Source: CAWIVH01 sp963839475
Lineage (GTDB): Bacteria > Acidobacteriota > UBA6911
DNA length: 64,000 nucleotides
Assembly (NCBI GenBank): GCA_963839475.1
Contig: CAWIVH010000020.1
Span: forward strand, 591,421-655,420
Reading direction: 5' to 3'
In this document: positions 52,719 through 62,604 of the stretch, in pieces
Layout: every line of letters starts with the position of its first letter
Numbering within the stretch: the stretch's first letter is position 1
The notes under the pieces: model-generated
Told to the model about the DNA's origin: nothing
Seen by the model: only the letters and a program-made list of their open reading frames with translations
The model's database searches: none
Made by a program: the position numbers and the translations under genes

Positions 52719-53275
52719 GAACTGCTCCTTTCGAGAAAATGCCATTTCCGAACCATTTCGCACTGCTGCCATGTTTGGGGCGATGACCAGTTGCTTAATT
52801 CTTCATCATGACTTCGTAGTTCTGCGATGCGCCGAAGGGCGTCTTCGCCGGTCATACCATGACGAACCAGCCAACAGCCTGCAATCATTCCGGTGCGTCC
52901 GTGTCCTGCGAAGCAATGCAGGTAGATCCGCCGTCCCGCCCGGAGAAAAGTATCAATTTGGTCAAGAATCCGTGAAAGCTCCGATATCGAGCAGGTATGC
53001 CCATCTCGGATCGGGAACCGTTTGAATGTGACATTCGACTCTCCAGCAGCGGCAAGTTCACGCAGAGGCGGCTCATAATCGGAATCCGGGATTCCATGCA
53101 TGCCACGTTCGCCGGGGAGCATAAGACTGATAAAAGCATCGATCCCGGCACGCAGGAACTCTTGAAGCCGCTTACGGCCACTTGCCGCTTCGAAATCAGC
53201 AGGATATGCGCCTGCCAAGAATTGCCGGGCTATGATCCAATAGGATCGAGCGGGTGGATAAATGCCAGCAACCAT
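52715..53275 (-). CDS. Dual-specificity/tyrosine-phosphatase-like protein
   Basis: The product has 186 residues from ATG 53275 (AGGCGG upstream). CX5R loop HCFAGHGRTG with Cys about 121 and Arg about 127. A plausible general acid is Asp about 91 in FPIRDGHTC. The fold context YLHCFAGHGRTGMIAGCWLV is typical of the cysteine phosphatase superfamily. Likely substrates are phosphotyrosine, phosphoserine or a phosphorylated small molecule. It overlaps or abuts both neighbours in the operon. The window's kinases lie on the chromosome part, so a link to them is only speculation. Confidence 0.85.
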   Translation of the reverse strand: MVAGIYPPARSYWIIARQFLAGAYPADFEAASGRKRLQEFLRAGIDAFISLMLPGERGMHGIPDSDYEPPLRELAAAGESNVTFKRFPIRDGHTCSISELSRILDQIDTFLRAGRRIYLHCFAGHGRTGMIAGCWLVRHGMTGEDALRRIAELRSHDEELSNWSSPQTWQQCEMVRKWHFLERSSS

Positions 53276-53276
53276 G

Positions 53277-54020
53277 TCATTCCGCCTGTCGAATCCTGGG
53301 ACTGAGGCATGCGCCTTTAACGGGAGGGCAGAGGTGGTCCAAGGCTGCAAAGCCGGGGACGTGCCAGATTTTTCGATCCACCGGATCGAAGTAGTTGGCG
53401 TTGAGTTTCCAGTGGTGAAACAATCCACCGCAGCCAGCACAACGGCTATCGTTCTCGCAGGTGCAGTGCACCCTTACCACAAGTTCCCGGAATATCGTGT
53501 CGAAGCATTCCCCTCGCCACTCACCACATTGCAGGCAGGGCAGCAACCCCTTCGGAATGCCGTCCGCGTGCGTGCCAGCCAGCCGTTTTTCCTCTTCTGG
53601 TGTCGGGAACCAGCCTCCCTTGCTGATATCTCCGACAAAAATCGTTGTCCAAGGTCCCTGGCGTTGAGCCTCTTCAAATCGGGTCAGGTCCATGTGGCGG
53701 GCTGAAAGCTCCTTTGTGGAGGGGAGCGGCTCAACGGGGGCCATTTGTTCGGAAACAAAACGGCCTTGCGGAATTTCATTTGACTTGAATCCCCTGCCGT
53801 CTCCGGGAAACCACAAACAAAAATCGTCATGGAACACAACGCTGGTCACTAATTTGTTGACCTGAGCCTGTCGTTGGCCGAAGTCGGCGAGGATTTCAGG
53901 TTCCCAGAATCCCGGCAGAAGAATGACATGGTGCATCGCGGGAGCAATCTGTGTGGTCATGTAAGGGAAACCTCGAAATATCGGGGCGAAAGCAGGTGTT
54001 GCGAGGGATTCAGTGCTCAT
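53277..54020 (-). CDS. Cysteine-rich (zinc-binding) protein of unknown function
   Basis: The product has 247 residues from ATG 54020 (GAAGGAGC upstream). The N-terminal half has no recognised motif. The C-terminal half has two metal-site-like clusters: LPCLQCGEWRGECF and VHCTCENDSRCAGCGGLF, followed by KLNANYFDPVDRKIWHVPGF. This block looks like a conserved domain I have seen only as hypothetical. First gene of a three-gene operon with the phosphatase. A terminator just upstream isolates it from the region to the right. Confidence 0.7.
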   Translation of the reverse strand: MSTESLATPAFAPIFRGFPYMTTQIAPAMHHVILLPGFWEPEILADFGQRQAQVNKLVTSVVFHDDFCLWFPGDGRGFKSNEIPQGRFVSEQMAPVEPLPSTKELSARHMDLTRFEEAQRQGPWTTIFVGDISKGGWFPTPEEEKRLAGTHADGIPKGLLPCLQCGEWRGECFDTIFRELVVRVHCTCENDSRCAGCGGLFHHWKLNANYFDPVDRKIWHVPGFAALDHLCPPVKGACLSPRIRQAE

Positions 54021-54069
54021 GTGCATGCTCCTTCACGTTAAGGTTCATGCACCAGGAGGCCGAAAATGA

Positions 54070-54096
54070 AAAACCGCCTAAGCATCAGGCGGTTTT
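54070..54096. terminator. Bidirectional intrinsic terminator
   Basis: AAAACCGCCT and AGGCGGTTTT form a perfect 10-bp stem with a 7-nt loop. The T-runs on either strand let it end transcription both ways. It separates the phosphatase operon from upstream minus-strand sequence. Confidence 0.75.
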
Positions 54097-54308
54097 AACT
54101 TTCCGCTGGAGATTTTGTTTCAGAACTCTCGTTCTGCACATCGCAAGTGGTCTTGCCACTCACAAGCACCGTGTCTGCTCCAAAAGACCGGCTGCTGTCG
54201 GGTTCGCTTACGGGAACCCGAACTCCTGATGCACTTTCTTTATACTACAGAAGAGACCGCAAACGCAATCCACATCCTTATCCAGCAACCGCTTGCGGCT
54301 TCGATTAT

Positions 54309-54476
54309 TCAATCGATGAAATAACTGGTGGGCTTTCCGTATAACCCGGCAAGATGGCGCAGCTCGACCGGATCAATCCGCCGTTCTCCGGTTTCAAACT
54401 TGGAGACAAATGACTGCGGTTTTTTCAGGCGTTTGGCAACGTCTACCTGATTGAGATACCGGGTTATTCGTCTTTA
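54309..54476 (-). pseudogene. Truncated XRE-family HTH regulator
   Basis: The frame reads QVDVAKRLKKPQSFVSKFET, then GERRIDPVELRHLAGLYGKP and TSYFID, the core and end of an XRE/Cro-type helix-turn-helix. An in-frame TAA at 54474-54476 lies just before it; upstream of the stop VIARQE is still readable, as in intact relatives. No start codon lies between the stop and the HTH. It is therefore broken, or expressed only by readthrough. Confidence 0.6.
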
Positions 54477-54490
54477 TTCTTGCCGGGCTA

Positions 54491-54759
54491 TTACCGCAGG
54501 CCGGTCAGCCCGAGATCGTCTAGAATCTGGCGCAGCTCGGTCTCCAAGGACCGCGGCCCTGGCGTCGGAATTGGCTCCGGTTTTGACTCGGGCTCTGGTG
54601 ATGGTGGAGATTCATTGGGAAAACAGATCCACCGACTTGGCTCAGAGCCATCATCAGGATCATTGATGAGAATCGAAACTATTTCCGCGTCTCGAAGAGT
54701 CCCTTCGCTGCTTCGTATTCTTTCGACAGATCAATCCCAGTGTCCATTCCTGGATTCAT
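54491..54759 (-). pseudogene. Probable frameshifted small gene upstream of the XRE remnant
   Basis: ATG 54759 opens MNPGMDTGIDLSKEYEAAKG and stops at 54679. A frame shifted by one base continues as IVSILINDPDDGSEPSRW, a proline/glutamate-rich linker and a helix ending LETELRQILDDLGLTGLR. The second part has no start codon of its own. Together they would give a protein of about 90 residues with a one-base disruption near 54680. Family unknown. Confidence 0.4.
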
Positions 54760-54801
54760 CTGCTGAAATCCTACGTATATGTATGCTTCTGACCCCTTGG
54801 T

Positions 54802-56298
54802 CTATGGAGTCAATTCATCTGGAGGTGTGCTGGTTAGCAGGAATCCTCCAGAAATTTGCTCTAATCTGAGAACTTCCAAAAAGATTGGCTTATCGCTCTC
54901 AATGAAGACACTGCCCACAAAATTGTATGGCACACCAAATATTTCATGGACAAATCTTGCCAAATGCCCAGCGAAAACAATTTGTTTTTTCTGGACAGTG
55001 CCACCAGTTCCGTCTATAAGCGTAAGGTTTAATGGCAATAAGGGTAATTCCGGTGTAGGTGCCCAAGCGAATCCGGTGCTCGATGTTACAGTATTTTCAA
55101 CAGCAAAAATGCATCTCGTACAGGTCTTTGATGGTGGAGACCCAGTTGTGCTTTTTAATAATCCCTCCGAATAATAGGCGTAATAATAGGCAAACGAGAG
55201 CGTCCCAGACGAATCAGGAGGGATTATCTGCAAATATCCATCACGAGTAGTGGAATCGCCACGGAATATCATTTTAACGGTTCCCTTAGCGGGAATATCT
55301 ACTGTTATTCGATCAAGTCCAGTCCGATCCACACCGTTCACACTCCATTTGCCAGCCCATACACTCCCAGTTGTTTGGCAAGGGCGAATAATTGCGCTTT
55401 GCTTGCTATTGGATTTGTTGGTAACGAATAAATTAGCCTCATAGCCATTACCAAGAGCCAACTGAGCAAATGTGATCGGCTTTGGTGTTATTGAAAATGT
55501 TACGGTATTTGATGCCGTGCTTATGGGCGATGGTACTATGACTTGAACAACAACAGTGCCTGATGTGGCAATATCTGAAGCCGCAATGAGTGCCGTTAAC
55601 TGTGATGAATTAACGTAGGTTGTTGGCTTAGAAGCGCCGTTCCATTGAAGCGTAGAACTGCTGATGAAATTGGAGCCATTCACCGTCAAAACAAACGGTC
55701 CTCCACCGGCAACAATAGTCGACGGTGTTATCGTTGTGATCGTCGGAGTGAGATTAGAATTGAAGTTATCTATGTCCAGGCAAAGCATATCTTTGTTAGC
55801 GTTGCCAGTATAATATATCCTTATTCCATGGTATTCCCACCCAGTTGTCGGAAGATAATCAGGAAGGACCTTTGGGTTTGATACCAGGATTTGATCTCTG
55901 TCGATGAGGACCATTTGGACGTTGAGGTTCGAATTATCAAGCGTCCCGAGAGTTAAAGCATTACCTACCATATAATCATAAATTGTGGGGCAGGTAAGAG
56001 TGGTCAAACCCTGATTGAGCGTAATATCTCCACTGCTATTCTCATACTGAAAAGAACCTATGGTAATTTTCAAGGTATTTGCGGGGACTAGCCAGCTTCG
56101 GCCCTGATATTGAAAACCGGATGGATTGTATTCTATGGTGCCAGAAAAGGCATCTCCAACTGATATTCCAGGGATGCCGGTGCCGCTCTTACCAGTCACT
56201 TTGCCAGAGATATAGTACGTTGTGGCATTCGCAGAAATTGCGATCCCCACCAAAGCAATGAATAGATTGGCAAACACAATGAACTGTTTCTTCTTCAT
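54802..56298 (-). CDS. Secreted IPT/TIG-domain protein
   Basis: The product has 498 residues. Signal peptide about 1-25 (FIVFANLFIALVGIAISANA). The N-terminal domain of about 150 residues has no known family. An IPT/TIG immunoglobulin-like domain follows (about 188-275): PTITTITPSTIVAGGGPFVL, then TVNGSNFISSSTLQWNG. The C-terminal half (about 280-498) is unassigned and beta-rich. The same IPT phrases (TVNGxxFxSxSxxxWNG, YxxSxQLTAxI) occur in the 56539 gene, so the two share ancestry by domain exchange. Probably surface-exposed or secreted. Confidence 0.8.
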   Translation of the reverse strand: MKKKQFIVFANLFIALVGIAISANATTYYISGKVTGKSGTGIPGISVGDAFSGTIEYNPSGFQYQGRSWLVPANTLKITIGSFQYENSSGDITLNQGLTTLTCPTIYDYMVGNALTLGTLDNSNLNVQMVLIDRDQILVSNPKVLPDYLPTTGWEYHGIRIYYTGNANKDMLCLDIDNFNSNLTPTITTITPSTIVAGGGPFVLTVNGSNFISSSTLQWNGASKPTTYVNSSQLTALIAASDIATSGTVVVQVIVPSPISTASNTVTFSITPKPITFAQLALGNGYEANLFVTNKSNSKQSAIIRPCQTTGSVWAGKWSVNGVDRTGLDRITVDIPAKGTVKMIFRGDSTTRDGYLQIIPPDSSGTLSFAYYYAYYSEGLLKSTTGSPPSKTCTRCIFAVENTVTSSTGFAWAPTPELPLLPLNLTLIDGTGGTVQKKQIVFAGHLARFVHEIFGVPYNFVGSVFIESDKPIFLEVLRLEQISGGFLLTSTPPDELTP

Positions 56299-56538
56299 GC
56301 TTGGTTTCCATTCGATAAGAAGTCGTTTCGAAGTTGGCTACCGATTCTGGGCTGATTTTGTCATGAACCTGTCGGAAATGGGTTTTCCCCCGTTTTGAGT
56401 TAGCAGAGAGCCAAACAATGCCATCGATATTGGGTGCAAAAGTTTAGGGTGGCCACAAATGCCAATTTAGGCAATGGTTTCTAAAAAAAACCAATCCAAG
56501 AAAGGCTGGATTTCCAAGTTATCACGGTCCCGCCTGCT

Positions 56539-59500
56539 CTACCTCAATGGCGGCATCGCAGGAAATGTTTCTCCCCCCTCCTGAGAAAATGCGTTCGATG
56601 GTATTTGGAACCATCCCAAGGATGCATAACCGGAAATGGCGTCATCCAGGGTGAACAGCCAGCCTCCATTGCCCGCAAATCGCCCAAGCCCGAAAACAGT
56701 CTCCGACCGGGAGTCAGAATCAAGGTTGCCCACCGCAGGATGGGTTTCACCGTTTGCGGTGTTATAGGCATCCCATGGGATCCGGAACCATTTCAGGCTC
56801 GCATGGGAAGCTACCTGATCATCCAGGAATTCGACCCACCCCTGGCTCCCTTGGCCTAGCCCGGCAACAATCTCCGCACGACCATCGCCATCGATGTCCC
56901 CCGCCGATGGCCATGTGGTCCCGTTTGCAGAATTGTATGCGGGCCAATGCACCTGTATCCATGATTGGTGAGCATAGTTGCCTGCCGCACTTTGAAGCAC
57001 CTCGATCCAACCTCCGCTACCGTTTGCCAGCCCGAGGATGAATTCGCTCTTGCCATCCCCATCAAGATCGCCAATCGCTGGATGCACCGTTCCGTTTGCA
57101 GCGTTATAGTTTGGCCAGGAGACCTGCCGCCATTCCAAATGTCGGTATCCTGTCGAAGCGTTGCCAAAAATCTCAATCCACCCCTGGCTTCCGGTGCCTA
57201 ACCCGGCTACGATTTCCGCCTTCCCGTCCCCGTCGAGGTCTCCTACCGCAGGGAAAACCTCGCCGTTTCCGGTGTTGTAGGTGCCCCATTCAATCTGAAT
57301 CCGCTTCAGGAGTGCGTTTTGGTGGGAACTATCATCCAAGACGGCTATCCATCCGCCCCCGCCTGTACCCAAACCCAGCACGTACTCATCCAGACCGTCA
57401 CCATCGACATCCCCCATTGCAAGGTGAATACCTCCGCCAGTCGCGTTGTAGGCCTCCCAGGGCAGATGAATCCAAGACTGGATTGCATATCCCCCATCCT
57501 TATTGGCGTGAGTGGTTACCCATCCGCCGTTGGTTCCAAACCGTCCCAGGCCGACTGCCAGGGCAGTGTTTGCACAACAGGTGTTTATGGTCCTGGTGCC
57601 GCCGATTATTACGTTCGATCCGTCGAATGAGGCTACCCCAGAAAAGGTCTTCTCACCTGCTTCGCCCGCTGGAGGCGTTGCCGTATAGGAAAGAGTTCGG
57701 GCCGTATTGTCGAAGAACGGCCCAAATTTCACCTTCTTGGCGATGCCGTCCCAAGAACCGCTATTGTTGATATCCGTTACCGTCCAGCCAGTTGGTGGCA
57801 AATCCTCAACCGCGTAGACCTGGGAAGAGGAACCCGGAGTAACGCTTATACTGACTACTATGCCGGTTCCCGGCGTATAGGTTGTGGGTGAGAAAGTTGA
57901 TACTGCCGATCCAGAACTGGCTTGGGAGGTACGCATCCCAGTTCCAATGTTGGAAACCTGACCAGGAGTCCTTGCCTGCTGTCTCCCCGCAGGTCCGGTC
58001 CTAGCTGCTTGAAAAGGCGATCCCGTTTTCAAGGGTGAGGCTGCAAGGTCGGATCCCGATCCTTGACCGTTAGTCGCTCCCGGAATCCAACAGGCGGGGG
58101 GCGTCTTCGTTGAGTCGAAGTGATAGGCTTCACCATTTTTCCAGATCAGGCTCGCGTTGGTAACGTAGTTGATCGGAATGTTGGTCGGCGTGGTTCCCCA
58201 TGTGCATCCTGTCTTCCAGCAACTGCCATATGCTGTCAGCTCCTCGACAGACAAGCGCCAGTCGCTATTCGAATCGGCGGGATGCAGATCCCCCATGGAA
58301 ATGCTTATGCTTCCGCAAATTGCTGAAACGGTCATATCAAAGGCAACCGATCCTGTGAAGCTTTTGGTTCCCGTTGTACCGGCAGGCGGAGTCACCGTGT
58401 ACTGGAGCGTGCGGGACTGATTGTCCAGGAAAGGACCCCATTTCGCCTTTTTATTGACGTTGTCCCAGTTTCCGCCAGTGCTGATTGCGGAAACAGTCCA
58501 CCCCGTTGGCGGCTGATCCTCAATCGCCTGGGTCTGGGCAGTGGAGGGAGGCGTCACCTGTATTGTGACCTGGAATGCTTGTCCGGGCGCATAATAGGTC
58601 GGGAGTGTCCGCTGGGCCGTGCAGACAGTGGCACCATCCTGCGTTATCGTATGGGTCTGCCCCCCAATTGTTATGGTTCCTTGACGCTGGCTGCTGGTAT
58701 TAGAGGCAACGGTGTAGTTAACCGTCCCATTCCCGCTCCCGCTGGAGCCTCCCGTAATGGTTATCCAACCAGTGCTGCTTGCGGCTTGCCATTGACAATT
58801 GGTGCCGCTTGCCTGTATCGCAACTGATCCTGAGCCACCGGTAGAGGTGAAGTTTTTGGCGGTGGGATCAAGTGTAAAAGAGCAATTAGCATCGGATTGC
58901 GTAACGGTAAAAGGCTTACCGGCAATCGCAAGGGTTGCCTGCCGCTGGCCTCCGGTGTTGGCGGCTACGATATAGGAAACGGCCCCATTTCCCCAACCGC
59001 TGCTACCAGATTGGATAGTGATCCACGCAACCGGGCTCGAAGCCTTCCAACCGCAGTCATAAGCGCCGACTACATTTACACTTCCTATGCCGCCGCTCGC
59101 ATTGAAGGATTCCGATTGCGGCGTTATCGAATTGGAGCAGCTAATCACCTGTAGCGATTTGGAATTGGTTACCTGCCCGTCGGGATTTACGACCAAGATC
59201 GGAAACGCCCCACCAAGCGATACATCGTTCGCCGTAATGTCCGCGGTCAATTGTGTGGCGCTCAGGTAGTGCGTGGTTCGTGCGGAACTATTCCATCGCA
59301 CGATAGACGTACTCAGGAAGTTAGTGCCATTGACTGTGAGGCTGAATGCATTGCTTCCAGCCTCAACTTGGGTAGGGGAAATGCTGGTTAGGGTTGGATT
59401 TGGACCCGTGACCCCGAAGCCAAGGGAATTTGATGTACCGCCTCCAGGGCTGGGATTAGACACTGTTATGCTTGCAGTTCCTATCGACGCGATATCCGTA

Positions 59501-60900
59501 GCGCTAATCGAAGCAGTTAGCTGAGTGGAACTAATGTAGGTGGTGCTTCGCTCGGAGCCATTCCATCGAACCTTCGATGTAGATATGAAACCCGTACCAT
59601 TGACCGTGAGAGTAAACGGCGGACCGCCCATTTCTGCGCTGGTCGGGGAAAGGCTTATAAGGGTGGGGAGCGGACTGCCAATTGGATTAACTATCAATTC
59701 TACTACATTGGATGTGCCGCCGCCAGGGTATGGATTGAAAACGGTAATGTTGGCGGTCCCATGGACGGTAATATCACTCGCAGGAATTGAAGCCGTTATC
59801 TGTGTGGGGCTAATGAATGCTGTGACTTTGGGATTACCATTCCAGTTGACGACAGAACTCTCGACGAATCCTGATCCGATTACATTCAATGCAAAGGATG
59901 TTGATCCTGCTTCTATATTGGAAGGTGATAACGTCCTGATTTTGGGCAGTGGATTTGGTGCTCGTGTTTCCCAAGAAGACAAAATCGGATCATAGGTAAC
60001 TTTAGCCAATCGAAAATCGTCATCGAAGTCATATATATGAGTGGATATAAGTGTTAAGTCAATTATGCCCCAATAATTATTTAATGCATTTACGACATAT
60101 CCTTCGCCCTCTTGGACATACAAATCATATGTTCTATTTCCATATATATTGTTATTATTTATAGTCCCCGAATAATATCCAACACGCAAGCCGTAGTTAT
60201 TATCAATAATACTGTTATAGCGAACAATTCCCCGGGCAGAACAATAAACACCAGTTAAGTTATTTTGGATGATATTATGCTCAATAATATCTTCAGCAAA
60301 TCCCGCAATATTTATTCCAGTGTCATATCCAGTGATATAATTTCCAGAAATGGTCACATAGGAGGGACCGCCTGGTCCAGCCCAACTTTTGCCGATAGCG
60401 TAACCCGAACCATCACCAATAAATATGCTATCCTTCACTAACGACTCGCCTCGGCAAAACCGCATACTACTTCTCTGAATTTTGCAGTTTTCGACAAGAG
60501 TGGTTCCAAATGCTGTAATACTTAATAAATCGGATGCGAGGTATTGAAATTTTAAACCTTGGCCTACGTTAGGATCATAGGAAACACTATTGCTTAAATA
60601 AATGAGTTCTCCTCCTCCTCCGTGAAATACCACATTTATGCTGGCCGTTCCTTGAGCAGTAAGGTAACCATCAACCTGAAGAAGGAAGCCATTGAAATTC
60701 ACCGTCACCCCCGGATCAATCTTCAGCGTTATTCCTTGGCTAACGAGCAGATTTTTGCTGAGGTTGATAGGACTGTTTGCCACCGTCCAGGTTGTATTTT
60801 GGGTAAGGACGCCCCCAACGTCTAATGCCAGAGCTTGCGTAGGAATAACGAAGAGAAAAATGAAAAGGAAGCCATAGAACGATGTCAATCTGGCTGACAT
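56539..60900 (-). CDS. Giant secreted mosaic: beta-helix, IPT, BACON and FG-GAP/VCBS domains
   Basis: The product has 1453 residues from ATG 60900 (GGAGGT upstream). Signal peptide about 1-25. About 26-320: right-handed beta-helix (NosD-like), e.g. YVTISGNYITGYDTGINI. About 325-590: three IPT/TIG domains. About 595-765: two BACON-type domains (WITIQSGSSGWGNGAVSYIV; WITITGGSSGSGNGTVNYTV). Then a duplicated ~110-residue module (IEDQPPTGWTVSAIS; VEDLPPTGWTVTDIN) around a dockerin-like DSNSDWRLSVEELTAYG. The C-terminus (about 1120-1453) has FG-GAP/VCBS calcium-binding repeats such as GDLDGDGKAEIVAGLG. Likely a glycan-binding or adhesive surface protein; no enzyme motif seen. Confidence 0.88.
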   Translation of the reverse strand: MSARLTSFYGFLFIFLFVIPTQALALDVGGVLTQNTTWTVANSPINLSKNLLVSQGITLKIDPGVTVNFNGFLLQVDGYLTAQGTASINVVFHGGGGELIYLSNSVSYDPNVGQGLKFQYLASDLLSITAFGTTLVENCKIQRSSMRFCRGESLVKDSIFIGDGSGYAIGKSWAGPGGPSYVTISGNYITGYDTGINIAGFAEDIIEHNIIQNNLTGVYCSARGIVRYNSIIDNNYGLRVGYYSGTINNNNIYGNRTYDLYVQEGEGYVVNALNNYWGIIDLTLISTHIYDFDDDFRLAKVTYDPILSSWETRAPNPLPKIRTLSPSNIEAGSTSFALNVIGSGFVESSVVNWNGNPKVTAFISPTQITASIPASDITVHGTANITVFNPYPGGGTSNVVELIVNPIGSPLPTLISLSPTSAEMGGPPFTLTVNGTGFISTSKVRWNGSERSTTYISSTQLTASISATDIASIGTASITVSNPSPGGGTSNSLGFGVTGPNPTLTSISPTQVEAGSNAFSLTVNGTNFLSTSIVRWNSSARTTHYLSATQLTADITANDVSLGGAFPILVVNPDGQVTNSKSLQVISCSNSITPQSESFNASGGIGSVNVVGAYDCGWKASSPVAWITIQSGSSGWGNGAVSYIVAANTGGQRQATLAIAGKPFTVTQSDANCSFTLDPTAKNFTSTGGSGSVAIQASGTNCQWQAASSTGWITITGGSSGSGNGTVNYTVASNTSSQRQGTITIGGQTHTITQDGATVCTAQRTLPTYYAPGQAFQVTIQVTPPSTAQTQAIEDQPPTGWTVSAISTGGNWDNVNKKAKWGPFLDNQSRTLQYTVTPPAGTTGTKSFTGSVAFDMTVSAICGSISISMGDLHPADSNSDWRLSVEELTAYGSCWKTGCTWGTTPTNIPINYVTNASLIWKNGEAYHFDSTKTPPACWIPGATNGQGSGSDLAASPLKTGSPFQAARTGPAGRQQARTPGQVSNIGTGMRTSQASSGSAVSTFSPTTYTPGTGIVVSISVTPGSSSQVYAVEDLPPTGWTVTDINNSGSWDGIAKKVKFGPFFDNTARTLSYTATPPAGEAGEKTFSGVASFDGSNVIIGGTRTINTCCANTALAVGLGRFGTNGGWVTTHANKDGGYAIQSWIHLPWEAYNATGGGIHLAMGDVDGDGLDEYVLGLGTGGGGWIAVLDDSSHQNALLKRIQIEWGTYNTGNGEVFPAVGDLDGDGKAEIVAGLGTGSQGWIEIFGNASTGYRHLEWRQVSWPNYNAANGTVHPAIGDLDGDGKSEFILGLANGSGGWIEVLQSAAGNYAHQSWIQVHWPAYNSANGTTWPSAGDIDGDGRAEIVAGLGQGSQGWVEFLDDQVASHASLKWFRIPWDAYNTANGETHPAVGNLDSDSRSETVFGLGRFAGNGGWLFTLDDAISGYASLGWFQIPSNAFSQEGGETFPAMPPLR

Positions 60901-61125
60901 ATCAATTACCTCCAGTTGGAAAAACGGAGATGCCAATACTTTGCGCTCAATGCTTTAATCATATAGACAGATTGCTGCTGAGATTGATGCTGCCTTGCCT
61001 CCACACTAAAGCAACCAAGGTAACAATATTCAAGCCAGAGCGAACAATGGGGGGCAAGCATTGATTATGATGTAGTTGCCTCCTTTACCACATCCAACCA
61101 GCCAAAACAGCCATTAGCGCTCCTG

Positions 61126-62223
61126 CTACTGTACAAACACAACTTTGAATGGTGGTGTGAAATCCAGTCTGGTTAACGGAACTGCCGGTTTGAGATTATT
61201 TTCGATTCCGCCACAACAGCCACCGCACACATCACTTGAAGGTCCGCCACCTGCGTCATAGGTGCTTTGTGAGATAAGAAAGGAGGAGACTGGCTGGCTC
61301 AGATCGTCCAATTTATAAACTGTAAAACCGGGAGGACCGATTGAGACAATCGGAAACAAACGGTATTCAGAGGAAGTAGAATTTAGGTTATGGAAAAATG
61401 TCCTCCCGGTACAATTTGAATTATCGTAATAGACATAGAGAAGTCCCTCATCGGCGGTTGTTATATTGTATTTTTCAATTTTGAGAAGGAACGTCTCCCC
61501 TCCTGCGGTAGCCGAAATTATCGGATAAGAGAAACCTCCTACTCCGATCTTCGTTCCCGTTACATTTCCAACGAAAACATTGTTCGCATCAAATACCTGC
61601 AATCCACCACCTGGAGGACCTTGTGGTCCTTTGTCTCCAACGGGACCCTTATCCCCGACTTGACCTTTATCGCCGGTTGCTCCTTTATCCCCTGTTTGAC
61701 CTTTATCTCCGGTTGCCCCCTTTTCGCCGACTGGTCCCTTGTCACCTGTTACGCCCTTATCACCAGTTGCTCCCTTATCACCAACTGGACCTTTATCACC
61801 GATTAAACCTTTATCTCCGGGAGCACCCTTATCGCCGGTTGGTCCCTTATCGCCAATTGGACCCTGTGGTCCCTGTGGACCAACTGCACCCATTGTAATG
61901 TCAAATGTAGCGGTATCGGCACTTTTAGGTGCGCCATTCCTATCGGTTCTTGTCACCCTAATCTGATAACTACCGGGGTCGGGAACAGTTGCAAGCTTGG
62001 CACTCAAACATGAACCAAGGGTGTCGCAAGCGGTCACATTAGAAGGGGCAATCTGCACCCCACTGAAAGCAACAACCGGATTGGTAGCGAAATTCGCTCC
62101 TCTTATCGTGATGGTACTTGTAGCTGAATCAAATGTGGCACTGGAGATGACAACATCATCTGCAAGTGCGAGAACCGGAAGCAACAAAAAGGCGAGTGCA
62201 AAAACAAGGCGGGATGATTTCAT
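61126..62223 (-). CDS. Secreted collagen-like protein with N-terminal IPT domain
   Basis: The product has 365 residues. Signal peptide (MKSSRLVFALAFLLLPVLALA). IPT-like domain about 23-110 (VVISSATFDSATSTITIRGA, then NFATNPVVAFSG). An uninterrupted Gly-X-Y stretch of about 90 residues (about 113-205), mostly GDKG followed by P or A, would form a collagen triple helix. It lacks hydroxyproline, so charged D-K pairs should stabilise it, as in bacterial collagens. The C-terminal globular domain (about 206-365) has a CGGCCGG cluster. CAGGAG precedes the ATG. Probably trimeric and surface-associated (inference). Confidence 0.88.
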   Translation of the reverse strand: MKSSRLVFALAFLLLPVLALADDVVISSATFDSATSTITIRGANFATNPVVAFSGVQIAPSNVTACDTLGSCLSAKLATVPDPGSYQIRVTRTDRNGAPKSADTATFDITMGAVGPQGPQGPIGDKGPTGDKGAPGDKGLIGDKGPVGDKGATGDKGVTGDKGPVGEKGATGDKGQTGDKGATGDKGQVGDKGPVGDKGPQGPPGGGLQVFDANNVFVGNVTGTKIGVGGFSYPIISATAGGETFLLKIEKYNITTADEGLLYVYYDNSNCTGRTFFHNLNSTSSEYRLFPIVSIGPPGFTVYKLDDLSQPVSSFLISQSTYDAGGGPSSDVCGGCCGGIENNLKPAVPLTRLDFTPPFKVVFVQ

Positions 62224-62515
62224 AGGTGACTCCTGACGGAAATGCGCTTTTCACTTTCACAGAGCCAAACTGACTGGGAATGATCAAAGCAAAGTACCAC
62301 AGAGGGGGAGTGTGGCAGGAACGACTGTATCACGGTACGCTTGAGGAGGGTTATGGAATTCTAATGTTCCACCTCATTTTCTCTGAAATAACCCCCAATA
62401 GAATTATGCGGGCGCGAGCATTCCGAAATACTCCCTTATTGAGATTTGCGGATCCAGAACCCCAGCGCAAAAAATTGCATTTGTGGACCTCGGGATAAGG
62501 TAACCCCCTTTCCAA

Positions 62516-62604
62516 AATCGGAGTGCGACTCCGCAACCCACCCCGGCTACTACCGGTGTGACCATACCCCACGATCAACGCTTTCCGTTCCAGCCCGTTA
62601 TACC
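62516..62604. repeat. ~88-bp direct repeat, copy 1
   Basis: CGGAGTGCGACTCCGCAACC continues through GTGTGACCATACCCCACGA to CCCGTTATACCCC. It is matched at 63588-63676 at roughly 85% by eye. The two copies flank the zinc-ribbon and 86-residue genes. The left 340 bp of this gap (62224-62515) shows no gene. Confidence 0.65.
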
